Shown here: in pieces, positions 13,734 to 27,158 of the stretch
Layout: the number at the start of each line of letters is the position of its first letter
How positions within the stretch are numbered: the stretch's first letter is position 1
NCBI GenBank assembly: GCA_004154925.1
Contig: QJNS01000064.1
Span: 4,987-68,986 of the forward strand
Source: Monosporascus cannonballus
Taxonomy: Eukaryota; Ascomycota; Sordariomycetes; Xylariales
DNA length: 64,000 nt
Direction: 5' to 3'
Program-made: the position numbers and the translations under genes
The notes under the pieces: generated by a model
What the model was told of the DNA's origin: nothing
What the model saw: the letters and a program-made list of their open reading frames with translations, nothing else
Databases searched by the model: none

Positions 13734-14107
13734 TATAACGGCTAAGGAGTTTAACTAATTATTAAATCTTAGCCGTACGAGTTTATGTTAATAAGAATAT
13801 CGTAGGAATTTAAGTAATAAATATAGTAACATATTACGTTTCGTAATATTAAAGGTGCTTTGGGTAACGAATTATTATTATAAGTTAAAACTATTTAAAT
13901 TATAGAAATAATAAACGTATATATTTTTCTTCCTTTTGGCTTAATTACTTATAATTATATAATTGGTGGTAATTATGATCGTTTGGGATCACCTTTGATT
14001 ACTGATAATTACTGGCTTGGCAGTAATTACCGTTACGTAACCCGGGGGTGGTCCGTATAATCCTGGTTTGACCGTTTTTTGCGGCCGAAGCTTGTTGGGC
14101 CGTAACA
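13734..14107 (-). repeat. 5' LTR of element A1 (374 bp)
   Basis: Begins TATAACGGCT (TG mutated to TA) and ends GGCCGTAACA. Same length as its partner at 6817-7190. On the minus strand it is the promoter-bearing LTR, with gag starting just to its left. Confidence 0.92.
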
Positions 14108-15109
14108 AAAACAATATTAAGCTTTTCCCCTTTTTTTGTTATAGAAATATCAATATTTTATTTAATTATCAAGAGTTATTTTTATTAAATTATAATATTT
14201 TTAAAACTCTTTTAGAAATGTTAAACGTATAATTTTTTTATACTTTAAAATATCTATTTAATTAAAAGTTTTAATATAATATAATTAAAAGTTAAAATAT
14301 GAAAAAGTTTTTAAGTTTTGTATTCTTTATTTAATTTTTACGCTTTTATAAACAGGATAAGGTTTTTATAATTAAAGTAAGTATTGAAACTTTTTATTAA
14401 CAAACGATAATTATTTTTTTAAAAATATTAATAATTATTCAGATTTTTTTCTAATAAATTAAATCTTTAAACTTTATATTTAGTAATATTTTAAAAGGAT
14501 AAGTCATTAAATACACACTTTTTAATTATTTCAAAAATACTGTTTAAAGAATATTTTAAGGCCTTAATTTTTAAAAGTTTTGTAACAACGTTGTATAATT
14601 TTATTTTTAAATTATTAGAATGTTTTCTTTAAATATCTTAAATATATTTTTTATTAAGTTATAAACGCAATTAAAATTTTTTAATATTTGTCGAATATTT
14701 TTCATACTTGGTTTGTGATAAATAAGTTACTTTTTAATTATTTTTAATTTAGAGTTTTAAATTTATATTTATTCGAAAGTAAAAGCAAATTTTAAGAAAT
14801 TTATTTTTTAGATATAGTAGATAATTTCTGTTAGATTAAATCGGATATTTATATAATTTTAGGATTTAAATACCGAAGTAATTTATTTTTATATCTTTTT
14901 AAAGCTTTTTTAAAAAGATAAGTATACTATCGAAATATTGAACTATAAATATATTTAATAGTTATCGAAACTTAATTATAATTAATTGGTAAAATATATT
15001 AAAATGTCAATTAAATTCATATATATAATTTAATATATATAATACTAGTATCTTACTTTTAAAATATCTTTTAGTTTTTTAATTATATAATCAAAAATAA
15101 CAAAGTTAA
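14108..15109. other. AT-rich relic sequence, unassigned
   Basis: Heavily AT-biased, no readable frame. The minus strand around 14820-14960 has a short protein-like stretch (KRYKNKLLRYLNPK) that I cannot place. It shows no match by eye to the gag of the neighbouring elements, so it may belong to the older repeat into which element A1 inserted. Confidence 0.5.
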
Positions 15110-18100
15110 TAAGCGGTAATATCGACATTTTCGAATTATTACTTTACAAAACGATATTGATAAACGAATAACTTAATAAAATTAATTAAATAATATTGCT
15201 CGTAAAAAGACTTCTTCGGTTTTATAATTAATATAATTATTAATCTACAAAGAAGTAAATCTGATATATAATAAAAAGGTTATTAAAACATTATGACAAA
15301 TTTTTATTTCGAATTAATATTTACGATAAATTTTAAGAAAAAGAAATTAGTAAAAGAAAGAATTTAACAATTTACCTAAAACCTTTATAAAAAAACTATA
15401 AACTATAAAGAGTTTAATAAAACGATATATATTATATACAAAATAATTTACCTTATAAAGTAAGAAACTATAAGTTAATTAAGAAAGTTTAATATAATTT
15501 AAGAAATAAGTGTATTGTCAAAAACGATAATGTAATAATTTAATATATTATACAAAACATATAAACAAAATTTAACAAATTTAAAAAGAAAATTTAAAGA
15601 GAAACTATATATAAAAAGCGGGAAACTAACGAAATCTAAAAATTTTTAAAAAGAACTTCTGAAAAAAGCTTTAAACGTAACGAGAAAAACAGTTAATAAC
15701 TTTAATGCTTTAGAAATATAAATTACAACGTTCTAATATATCGCAATCTTAAATTACGAAATTTTAAACGGAATTGATATTAAATCGAATATTTTTAATA
15801 AATTTAAATTATTATCAAGATATATTATAAAACTCTATACAATTACGAATGCTGAAAATCAAAATTCGCTTATAATAACGAAAGTATTTAACGCAAAATT
15901 ATTTAATTCGAAAGTTTAATTTAACAATAATAATAAACGATTAATTTTAATATTATTCTATTAGGAAATTATAATATAATCTTATGATTAATATGGATAT
16001 ACTAATATAAAATCTAAATTAATAAAAGAATAAACTAAGTCAATTTCACTTTACACTGCGTCAACGGACAAAAAAAATTGAATTCTTAATATTCGATCGA
16101 AAGTAATAACGAATACAAATATAAAAATACGACAATTATCTTCTTACTTTAAAACCAACAAAATATAAAAAGAAATAAAAATTAACAAATTTCGACGTAT
16201 TATTACTATTATTAAAGCAAACATTAAATAACTAAATAACGATTTAAAACATTAACTCGAAAAGTCCAAATATTTAATTAATATGTCATTATAATATTAC
16301 AAATACAAATGACTTTTTAAAAAGAACTAAATACTAAAATACTAAAATATAACAAATAAAACTATAAAATAATTCTAAAAAGGTATTATATATATAATTC
16401 TATCTTATTTACAATTTTAATAATAACTAATAACGTATTTACAAAATATACGTAAAAACTTATTTATAAAAAATATATTTAACTTTCGAAATTTCTTATA
16501 AAATATCTTAAATTTTTCGCACTAAAACGACGGCAAATTACGATTTATAATCGATTATTAATAATTGAATAACGTTATTATTAAAACCCGAATGTCGTTA
16601 TTCTTAATCACTAAAATAGAAAATCGATTTTACAAAGCCAAATAATTTATAATATTTAATCTTAAGAATAAATAAGATTTTATCAAAATTAAAAAAGGAA
16701 TACAAATAAAAAACAACTTTTAAACCGAAATACGAATTATTTAAATATTTGGTTATATTAATAAAATTTACGAACCCATTCATAACACTCTAAGAAATAA
16801 TAAATTATGTATCATACAAATATTTCGATATTTTTATCGTATATTATTTCGACGACATCCTTATTTATTTGAAAATAAAAAAGACATTTGCAAAATACAT
16901 TTATAAGATTTTTTTAAACTTCATAAAATACCAAATTATTAATTAATTCGAAAAAAAAATTATTTTGACAAATAAAAAATCGTTTATTTAAGATATATTA
17001 TTATTTCAAAATATATTAAAATAAACTTTAAGGAAATCGCCATAATTTCAAAATAGCAAACGTTTATTATAACTTAGAAATGGTAAATATTCATTAAATT
17101 TGCTAATTATTTAAAAAATTTATCCGAAATTTTAACAAAATTACTATACTTTTAATTAACTCTATTAAAAACAAAAAATTCAAACAAACCTAGTAAATAA
17201 AAAAAGAGTTTCAGAAAATTAAAAATACGATTATCAACAAACTAATATGAATTATATATGATTTAATAGGTTTTGTTAAAATAAAAAACAATATTTCGAA
17301 TTATATATTAAACGTAATAATCGAATAACGAAATAATTAAAACAAATTATATTTTATCGTATTTTCTTTGTATAAATTTAAAAGAATAAAACTTAATTAT
17401 ATGATTACAAAAAACGAGATTTATCGTTATTATTATAACTTTTTAAAAATTTAAATATTCTTTAAAAGAAATATCTATTAAGTTAAAGTTTATAAAGATT
17501 ATCAAAATTTTACCTATTTTATTACGATCTACAACCTTATAGAACGATAATTACTATATGAAAAAAAATAACGACTTTCGATTTTATAATTATTTATAAA
17601 AAAGGCTTAATAACGGTAAAATAAATATCTTAAGCAAATAATTAAATTTCGAAAAAGACTTTAATTAAAATTAACTATATTATACTATATATATTTAAAA
17701 ATAACATAATCATATATTATTAGAAAATAGAAATTTAAGTACATTATCTAATCCAAAACATATTAAATAAAATTAGTATACAATATATGTAAATATAAAT
17801 TTTATATTATTTAGAAATTTATAAACCTTTAAAATGAGATTTATATATTGATTTTATTTTATATATAATAATAATAATATAACAAATACGATAATAATAA
17901 AACTCTTTTTATAAAGGTAAAATATAACAATATAAGTTTTATTAAAAATATGTAATTATTATTCGATCTCAAAAAGATTATAGTATTTAATTACTATAAA
18001 TTTTATTATTAAATCTTTTCTATTTCAATAATTAATGACAAAAACATATTACGATAATATTTCTATTTTAATTATTCGATTTACGAATCTTTTTTATTTT

Positions 18101-19358
18101 TTACTTTATTTTAAAAATACAGATAAAATAAATACTACATAATTTTTTAAACAAATTGATAATATATAGAGATTATTATATAAAATTATTTTCAATAAAA
18201 ATTTACACTTTTTAAAAAATTTAGTAAAAACTTTATAATTTAAATTAATTTAAACAATAAATTATTTAATATATTTAAACTTTAAATCAACAGATAAATA
18301 AAACAATTTAGTTAAAAAGTTAATAATTGTTACAAAATATTAAGTTAATTTTAATAAATATAAATTTTATATTAAAAATTAAATATTTATAAAAATTACA
18401 TAATAGATTTATCAACGTTAAAGTAATATCTACATTAAAATAATTTAAATAGTTAGATTAAGAAATAAAAATAAAATTGAAATTCGTACGTAATCAAATA
18501 AATAGATATTGTAATTAACGAAACTTAAAAATAATTTAAGTTTTTTTTAAAAAAAGAATAATAATTTACTTCATTACAAAAAGTATTTAAACGAAACAAC
18601 CCAGCAAAAAATTGGATTTTAAATATATTAGTTTATACAAAATCGTTAAAGAATATTAAAAAAATACTTATTAATTAAATATTTCATATAAAGGTAAGTT
18701 TTATTCCGTTTTTATATTTCTCTATTTAAGTTAATATCAAATATTATCAAAATATATGCGGAACGGAATAATATGAAAATAAGAAACGAAATTATATGCG
18801 AAATGTAAAAAATTCTTAATATATAAAAAACCGGATTTACTTAATGTTTAATTAAATAAAGAATTATTCAAATTTCGAAAATATTTAGAAATTTACTAAA
18901 AACCGTATAAATGCTGAACGCCTATTATAGAATTTTAACTAATAAAAATAAAATTATTAAAAAAATATGTTATTTAAAATAGGAAAACAATTAATCCGAC
19001 AACCCAAAACCAAATAAATTAAAAGGAATAACGGCTTACGTTAATATAATTACGGCGACCTTAACGGCAAGCTGTTTTTTCGTTTTTTGAATTCGTTTAA
19101 CGATTAAAAATTACGTTATATTATTATAACGCCTTTAAAACGAATTAAGTATTTTTATTGACGTAATCTAATAAATTATCTTAAAGCCTTACTTATTATT
19201 TTCTTAATATTAATGTTGAATTGTAAATTAATAATATTAAAATTTTAATAAACTTTTTTTCGCTAGAATATTTTACGTTTAAAATTTTAATATTTACGAT
19301 AAATATTTTTTTAAAAAAATAATAAAATATTTGTCTTATCGCAAAATCGGTCACATAT
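15110..19358 (+). mobile_element. Ty3/gypsy chromovirus copy A3, left part (5'-truncated, heavily RIP-damaged)
   Basis: From about 15110 the sequence aligns with element A2 from about 21295 onward, in the same orientation. Recognisable remains are the reverse transcriptase box YFDD (16845-16856) within a readable NYV...FIVYYFDDIL context, integrase-like sequence near 18000-18350, and a chromodomain region near 18720-18910. Gag and the left LTR are absent. The 3' untranslated region is interrupted at 19358 by element A2 and resumes at 26357. It is more AT-rich than A2, which fits it being the older insertion. Confidence 0.85.
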
Positions 19359-19772
19359 TGTTACGACCTGACAGGAGGAGGGTCTCGAAAACGGTCTCAA
19401 TGGACCAAAACGGGACCTAAGTGGGTCAGGTTACGTAATCGGAAAAGATGCTCAGTGGTAATTTACTAAGCATTATTAATATTAACTAAGCACGGGAAAG
19501 CGCTATTCAGCGATCGCCAGCTAAGCAGAAGCAAGCTAGCAAAAGGATATACAGATATATATGTTCGTTATTTCTATAATTTAAATAACATTAACTTATA
19601 ATACTTATTAATATTAAGTATTTGCAATATAATAATTCGTTACCCAAAACGCCCTTAGTATTACGAGACGTAATACGTTATTATATTTATTATTTAAAAT
19701 CTTACGATATTCCTATTAACATAAACCCATTAACTTAGGTTTAATAATTAGTTAATTAGCCTAGCCGTTATA
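19359..19772 (+). repeat. 5' LTR of element A2 (414 bp)
   Basis: Starts TGTTACGACC, ends GCCGTTATA (a mutated form of GCCGTCACA). Same length as 25943-26356. The terminal inverted repeat of the family is TGT.ACGGC / GCCGT.ACA. Confidence 0.95.
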
Positions 19773-19789
19773 CGTTACAAACTCTTATT

Positions 19790-21400
19790 TAGTAATACCG
19801 TCAAACTTTGAGCAATATCGCCAACACTATATCTACCAGCAAGTAACCCGAATAACCCACTTACCAGGTCCCTGAGAACCCTGATACCGGAATGGAATCC
19901 GAGGAAAAAAAAAACAACCTCGCCTTTCTCGGGAGGAAGTCCTTCGACGCCTAGATGCTATAAACGAACGTATCTTTCAGCTTAAATAAAACAAAAATAA
20001 TTTTACCACATCCCTCCAAGCTGCCCATAAAAAGCTTAAGAAAAAGGGAAAAATCCCCGAAACCGGAAAACCTTCTCGGCCGAACCAGGTTATTCAGCTA
20101 AATTCCACCAAGGAACCAGGAAAAATCCTTAAACCCCCTAAGCCAAAATCCTTTGATAGAATTTCGACCAAATTATAATTGTTCTTAACCTAATACCGAA
20201 CGTATTTCGGGTATTTTCCTATTCGATTCGTTACGCTTACTGTACGAATTAAATTTGCGGTTAAACGACTTACCGGAAACGCGGCTATTTGGTTTAAGCC
20301 GGCTATAAGAAAATACGTTATCTTGCCAGTCGAAAAACGCAACCCGGAAATGGTACGGGTATATAACAATTACGAACAGTTCGAACAAATATTAACAAAG
20401 GTATTCGGAATAATAAACGAAAAAACAAAAGCCAAGATGCAAATCCAGTAATTACGACAAAAAAAACCAATATCTAATTACGGTAATACGCTTATTTAGT
20501 TAATATCTAAGTTAAATTAAAAACAAAAAATATTAATGGCTAAGTTTTTTGATAGTTTAAAAAAGGAAATACAAAAGGAACTTTTTAAATTCGATCGGCC
20601 TAATTATCTGTTAAATTATATCGCCATAGTAGTTAAGATTAATAATTAATAATATACCTGGTATACCAAAAGTATTAAAAGTAAGAATAATAATAAACTT
20701 CGGCATACGGCTAATATTAACGTTTTTCGGCGTAATAATACTTCCTATAGTACTAAACCAGGCCTTATGGAATTAGGAGTTACCCATAAGAAGGATTAAA
20801 GCTAAATCGAATATTATAATTGCGGAAAAAAGGGACATAAAGCTTACAAATACTTTTCGCCCAAAAAATTACGACGAAATAATTGGAAACCTGTATCCAA
20901 GGGACAATTTAAAGAAAACCAGAAAAAAAAAGGTAAACTTATTAATATAATTCGGGCCAAATACGTACCAAGCCCCTTATGGCACGAGGTCCAATAAGGA
21001 CTATTACGACAAGAAATTTAATAAGGAATACAAAAAGCCAGGAATTAGGTTTAGCAAGCAATTAAGGAATAACAAAGCACCTTTAGAAAATGGTTAAAAA
21101 AATATCAGGGCTAAACGGAAAAAATCTGCCCTAAAATCCCTAATTAATATGGCAGAAAGCATGCTGTCTATTGTTAACGCCGGAACTGCCCTAATTATAA
21201 GGAATGGAAATAATATATTTATAACAGAATTACCTACATATATTACGAAGGATTCGATTTTCCTAACAAAACGGAAAATAATAAGAACAATAAATAATAA
21301 TATCGACACCTTCGATTTATAACCCCTAAAAACAACTTTTTTTAATTAATTACAACAAAAAATTAGCTTAAAGGAAAATAATATCCGCAGGAAAACCCTT
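19790..21400 (+). pseudogene. gag remains of element A2
   Basis: Gag forms the particle that packages the element's RNA. One frame is readable with interruptions: a lysine-rich N-terminal part (about 19950-20130), a capsid-like part (FGYFPIRFVTL near 20205; NGTGI and YNNYEQFEQ shapes near 20350-20390) and a CCHC zinc knuckle at 20812-20853. In the knuckle the first and last cysteines read Tyr (YYNCGKKGHKAYKY), which is what G-to-A changes at TGY codons produce. Several in-frame stops (TAA/TAG) sit at positions consistent with former CAA/CAG or TGG codons. Confidence 0.88.
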
Positions 21401-21849
21401 TTTGTTATTATAAGTGGTATAACTACCAAACGGAAAAGGAATTAATTTAGCATACCGTAAAAAAACATTGCCAGAAAGCCATTACGGACTTTTACTTTCA
21501 GTTGGCATTTACCATAAACCCCAATAAACGATAAGCCTTAAAGAAGGAAATTTAACGATTTATATAAGACCTTTAATAGGAAAGCGATAAAGCTTAATAG
21601 GAAGCTATATATTACACTGAAAAACGGTTTACCTAATGGGGAAAAAAATTACAGCAGAACTAAAAGCAGTTAATACGGTTCGAAGGAACAGTACGCCGAC
21701 AAGAACAATAAATATAATAACTTAACGCGTTATACAAAGAATCACAGATAAGGTTTAATAAATTCGAATAGGAATTAAAAGAAAAAAATCACTTATAAAA
21801 AAGCCGCAAGATAACGAAACCCCGAAAAATTAGGATAAATTCCTAAAAA

Positions 21850-24800
21850 AGGCTTTAAATATAACAATAAAAACCGTTAATAACCTTATTACTTTGGACA
21901 TACAAATCGGAACGCATTAGTATACCGTAATAATAAATTACGAAACTGTATACGGAAATTACATCGTACCGGATATGGTTAATAAATTCAAATTATCATA
22001 AAAATACAAATTAAAACCTTATACCGTAACGAATGCCAAAAATCAGGATTTCGCTTACGATAACGGAAAGATTTTACGCGAAATTAATTATTTCGAAATC
22101 TTTATCCAAAAACGATACCAAATAGTTAATTTCGATATCGTTTTATTTAGGAATTACGATATAATCTTAAAATTACCATGGATACGTTAGTACGGAATCG
22201 TAATTAATAAAGGAACTGGCCAGGTAAAATTCCTTTCGCCTTCCGTTAACAAATAAAAAAAAAATATAAGATCTTAATATTCGATCGAAAATGGCGACGA
22301 ATACAGGCATAAGGATACGATAAACACCTTATTACCTAAAGGGATAAAACACAAAAAAAAAAAAAATATCAAAAAAAATATAACGCATTATTATTATTAT
22401 TAAAGTAAAATTACGGCAATTAAATAACGATTTAAAATAACAGCCTTAAAAATTAAAAAATTTAATTAATATGTTATTATAATATCACAAATATAAGTAA
22501 CTTTTTAAAAAGAAACTGGATACGAAATTATTAGAATATAATAAATAAGATTACGAAATTGTTTTTAAAAAGGGTTTTTTAACGAAGTTTTACCTTATTT
22601 ATAACCTTAACGGAAACGAATTGCACGCTTTCCGGAAATACCTGGAAAATTGGTTACAGAAAAAATAGATTCGACTTTTAAAGTTACCGGCAGGATACCC
22701 CATATTTTTCATACCTAAAAAAAATGGAAAATTACGACTTATGGTTAACTATCGGCAACTGAACGATATTATTATTAAGGACCGAATATTATTGCCCTTA
22801 ATTACAAAAATAAAAGACCAATTTTATAAAGCCAAATGGTTTATAATATTTAATTTCAAAAATGGATATAACCTTATTAGAATTAAGGAAAAATACGAAT
22901 GGAAAATAATATTTAAAACGAAATACGGATTATTTAAGTATTTGGTTACGCCAATAGGATTTACGAACGCCCCAATAACCTTTTAACGGATGGTAAATTA
23001 TGTGTTACGGGAATACCTCGACGTTTTTATTATATGTTACCTCGACGATATTCTTATTTTCTCAGAAACAAAAAAGGCATACGCAGGATACGTTTATAAA
23101 GTTCTTTAAGCTTTATAAGACGCAAAATTATTAATTAACGCAGAAAAAAGTTAGTTCCATAATTAAAAAATGGAATACCTGGGATATATTATTACCCCGG
23201 GACATATTAGGATAAATCCTAAGAAAATCGCTGCAGTTACAAAATAATAAACGTTAACGACGGTTAAAAAGATGCAAATATTCTTTAGATTCGCTAATTA
23301 TTACAGGAAGTTTATTCGAAATTTCAGCAGAATTACTATACCCTTAATTAACCTTATTAAAAAGGGAAAAAAATTTAAATGGATATCAAAAACAAAAAAA
23401 GCGTTCCAGGAAATTAAGAATATAATTACCAGTAAGCTAATGTTAATTATGTACGATCCAAATCGCCCCGTTAAACTAGAAACCGATATTTCGGATTACG
23501 TATTAGGCGTAATAATCGAATAGCAAAATAATTAAAATAAATTGCACCTTATTATATTTTTCTTGTATAAATTAAAGGAAACCGAATTTAATTATGGCAT
23601 ACCAGATAAAGAATTTATGGCTATCGTTATAATATTTAAAAAATTTAAATATTTCTTAAAAGGAAATCTTTATCAGATTAAGGTTTATACGGATTATTAA
23701 AATTTTACCCGTTTTATTACGACTAAAAAACTTACAGAACGACAGTTACGATATACAAAAAAAAATGGCGAATTTCGATTTCGTTATTATTTACAGAAAA
23801 AGCTTAAAAAACGGCAAAGCCGATACCTTAAGCAAATAACCAAACCTCAAAAAAAAGTTGGTCAAAATCTAATATATAATTTTCGACATTATACCAAAAG
23901 GACATTTACGTTTACGACAAATTACAATAATTCGGGCAGTATTTTTAGATATATATCAGAAAATCCAGTAATACAACAATAATTTCCCAAAAAACCAAAA
24001 AACGGATAAAATGCAAGTTTTAAAAAAATATTAAATAAACTTAATACGAAACATATACGAATATTAATTATATGGATACCCAAGGATTTACAAAACCCTA
24101 GAACGACTTTAACGTATATATTTTTTTCTTAAAATAAAAATAATAATTTAAAAAGTACAACAATAATATAACCTTTACAATAAGGTTAAGATACAGCGAT
24201 ACAAACCTTACAGAAAATTACAACCATTACCGGTCTCAAAAAGACCTTAAGATTCGATTATTATGGATTTTATCATTAAACTTCCCTTATCCGAAAATCC
24301 AGCAACAGGAATATATTACGATAACATTTTCGTTATCGTCGACCGGTTTACAAAATTTTCCTATTTTTTACCTTATCATAAGGATACTAACGCAAAATAA
24401 ATAGCATACATTTTTTTCAAAAACATTTTTAACATATACGGGTTATTATATAAAATTATTTCAAACAAAGAAATAACGTTTACTTCGAAATTTTAACAAA
24501 GCCTTATGGTATAAATTAACTTAAATTATAAATTATCTAACGCATTTAAACTTTAAACGGATAAATAAATAAAACGGTTAAACTAAATATTAAAAATATA
24601 TCTGCGATATTACATTAATTACGAATAAAATAACTGGGTTAAAAAATTACCTATTACTTAATTAATTTACAATACAAATTATTACAAAAACATTAAAATA
24701 ACCTTAGTATACGCAAATTTCGGATTTATACCAGATATTTATAAAAACGTATATAACGGACCTATTAACGTTAAAATAATCTTTACGTTAAAATAATTAA

Positions 24801-25311
24801 AGCAATTATATTAAAAGATAAAAATAAAATTAGAATTCGTACGAAACCAAATAAGCAAATATTATAATGAAAAACAGTTAAAAAAACCAACTTTCGAAAA
24901 GGGAAAAATGGTTTACCTTACCACAAAAAATATTTAAACAAAAAAACCTAGCAAAAAATTCGATTTTAAATACATCGGCCCATACAAAATCTCCAGGAAA
25001 ATCTCAGAAAATAACTACCAATTAAAACTTCCACCAAAAATCAAACTTTATCCAGTTTTTCATATTTCCTTATTCGAATTAATAACAGATATAATTAAGG
25101 TATATACGGCATAGGACGATATGGAAGTTGAAGATAAATAAGCATATAAGGTGAAAAAGATTTTCGATATACGGAAATAAGACGGACTTACCCAATACCT
25201 GATCAAATGGAAAAAACACTTAGATTCCGAGAACACCTGGGAACCCGCCAAAAATCTTATTAACGCCCAGCGCCTGTTGAAAAATTTTTACCAACGGCAC
25301 CGGAACCACTA
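21850..25311 (+). pseudogene. pol remains of element A2 (PR-RT-RH-IN-chromodomain)
   Basis: Pol copies the element's RNA into DNA and inserts it. The protease region lies near 21900-22250. Reverse transcriptase runs about 22600-23070, with MVNYRQLND, the KWFIIFNFKNGYNLIRI block, and YLDD catalytic residues intact at 23038-23049. RNase H and its connection follow at 23270-23830 ([13 protein letters not shown]; then LETDISDYVLG). Integrase core is near 24250-24500 (VIVDRFTKFSYFLPYH). The C-terminal chromodomain is at 25111-25311 (QYLIKWKKHLDSENTWEP), which in this family guides insertion to marked chromatin. Stops interrupt the frame, for example at the end of the first RT block (22984). Confidence 0.93.
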
Positions 25312-25942
25312 AGGATAGAACTCCAGTCGACGTTTTCGGCGGACCAGTCGGTATTCTTAATGGACGACCAATTAACCGGACCGATAGGTAATACTAATGC
25401 TACTATGGAAACCTCCGTATCGGCCCGCTCCTGCCGCTTTTGTTCCTCCAGTTCTTCCAGCGATTGCAGCTCGCGCTGCATCATCTTAACCTTTTTAAAA
25501 CGAAAAAACGCCTTTTGTTTTCGGAAACGGATTAAACGCGCGATAATTTCGTTTATCTTTCGTTAATAACATTATTATAATTCCAAAAAACGCTTTTCCG
25601 CGAGCATTTCCTTTCGTTCCAAACGTTAATTTTCGGTACGAATATTTTCTAATAACGAAAAAAAAAACGCCGTTCCCGTTATAAGGATATCCTCGCTTTA
25701 TATATGCTTTGCATTTTAATATATTTTCCATTATTTCGTATTTCCAGCCCTTGGAAAAACATAAAGAATACGGTATAACTTCAAAACTAAAATCGTTAAA
25801 AATAAAAAGAAGGTTCTGGCGATGGGTGGTCGAAGAAAAAACCTAATAACAAATTTTAATAATACGAGCCGATATGTTAAAATAAAAGGGATACTTACCG
25901 AAAAAAAATCTTAAGGGCAAAATTTGCAGGAAAAAAAAATCG

Positions 25943-26356
25943 TATTACGACTTAACAGGAAAAAGGTTTCGAAAACGGTTTTAATGGATTAAAACGGAAC
26001 CTAAATAAATTAGGTTACGTAATCGGAAAAAATGCTTAATAGTAATTTATTAAGCATTATTAATATTAACTAAATACGGGAAAACGCTGTTTAGCGATCG
26101 CCAGCTAAGTAAAAGCGAACCAGCAAAAAAATATACAGATATATATGTTCGTTATTTCCATAATTTAAATAATATTAGTTTGCAATATTTATTAATACCA
26201 AATGTTTGCAATATAATAATTCGTTACCCAAGACGCCCTTAGTATTACGAGACGTAATACGTTATTATATTTATTGTTTAGAATCTCACGATATTCCTGT
26301 TAATATAAACCCGTCGACTTAGGTTTAATAGTTGGTTAATTAGCTTAGCCGTCACA
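25943..26356 (+). repeat. 3' LTR of element A2 (414 bp)
   Basis: Starts TATTACGAC (TG mutated to TA), ends GCCGTCACA, and is followed by the CATAT duplication. Differences from 19359-19772 are dominated by transitions. Confidence 0.95.
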
Positions 26357-26971
26357 CATATTATATATTCCTTATATCGCGAAATATTTTCCATTATTTT
26401 GTATCATAAACCTTTCAAAAAATACCTAAATAAAGTATAATTTTAAAAGTGTATTTTTGAAAATTTCATTAAATTAATATAACGAATCGTAAAAGATGGG
26501 AATTTATAATGAATTTTTGAAATACAGCAAGCTATAACGGAAAATAATAAGTATTTATTAAAAAGATTTTAAAATAAGGTTTCGAGAAAAGAGAAATTGT
26601 ATTACGACTTAGTAAGCCTAGGCCTAGAAAAATAATTGTAATAATAAAAATAATAAAATTTACCTTATAAATTCTATAATAAACAATTATTAATACGTAT
26701 ATAATTACAAAAATATAATTATAAGAAATCATAATTATTATAAATAACGCATTTAATAATAATTAATGAAAATATAAAAAATATATACGCTTATTATTTT
26801 CATACTTTAAATAATATCCGCTTGTAATATAATTTCATTACTTTAAATACTTTTCGTACTACAAAACGTAACCTATTACTATATTTATTACTCAGATTTT
26901 TACGATACTGCTATTAACATAAACTCGTACGACTCGGGTTTAATAATTGGTTAAACCGCCGAGCCGTCACA
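26357..26971 (+). mobile_element. Chromovirus copy A3, right part with its 3' LTR
   Basis: Continuation of the element interrupted at 19358. The first 240 bp align with the 3' untranslated region of A2, and a 372-bp LTR follows at about 26600-26971 (starts TATTACGAC, ends GCCGTCACA). No matching left LTR remains, so no target duplication can be assigned. Confidence 0.88.
26600..26971 (+). repeat. 3' LTR of element A3 (372 bp)
   Basis: Shares the family termini and the R/U5 half with the other LTRs. Its 5' half is extremely AT-rich and no longer clearly assignable to one of the U3 types seen in the other copies. Confidence 0.85.
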
Positions 26972-27158
26972 TATATAAATTTAACGAAAATTATTAAAAT
27001 TAAGAAACAATATAAAACGTACTTAATACAGTTTTTATAATTACGAAATATTTCATTTATATTATATAATTATTAGTTTAATTACTTGTCTTGATTTATT
27101 ATTTGTCTATTTATTATTACCCCTTTTTTACTACTTAGTTTTTTCCGATATTATTGTT
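26972..27158. other. AT-rich boundary sequence
   Basis: Short AT-rich stretch between the 3' end of element A3 and the gene island; the base composition changes within about 30 bp near 27150. Nothing recognised. Confidence 0.6.

Larger units (their letters stand above)
6817..14107 (-). mobile_element. Ty3/gypsy chromovirus copy A1 (RIP-damaged, full length)
   Basis: A complete LTR retrotransposon in reverse orientation: two 374-bp LTRs (6817-7190 and 13734-14107) bound an interior with gag at the right end and pol reading leftwards. The polypurine tract is at 7194-7203 (minus strand). Visible remains are a gag zinc knuckle at 12653-12694 in which all three cysteine codons now read Tyr, a reverse transcriptase YFDD box at 10456-10467, and a chromodomain near 7905-8060 (TQYLIK followed by SEN). 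Stops fill all frames. Flanking 5-mers are AATAC and AAAAC, a duplication with one mismatch. A solo LTR (9416-9733) sits in the pol region; without it the element is about 6.97 kb. It belongs to the same family as the copies at 15110-26971, 19359-26356 and 55938-64000. Confidence 0.92.
19359..26356 (+). mobile_element. Ty3/gypsy chromovirus copy A2 (complete, mildly RIP-damaged)
   Basis: A 6998-bp element with two 414-bp LTRs (19359-19772, 25943-26356) and a perfect 5-bp duplication CATAT (19354-19358, 26357-26361). The polypurine tract GGAAAAAAAAA lies at 25929-25939, just before the 3' LTR. The interior encodes, in order, gag with a zinc knuckle, protease, reverse transcriptase, RNase H, integrase and a C-terminal chromodomain, the chromovirus order. 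It sits inside the 3' untranslated region of the older relative A3: the sequences at 19200-19358 and 26357-26599 together align with A2's own 25600-25942. It is the best preserved copy of its family here, but still carries many stops. Confidence 0.96.

Noticed and set aside
20185..21309. Minus frames (20185-20388, 21094-21309) in element A2
   Set aside because: Antisense shadows of gag, which reads on the plus strand with a zinc knuckle.
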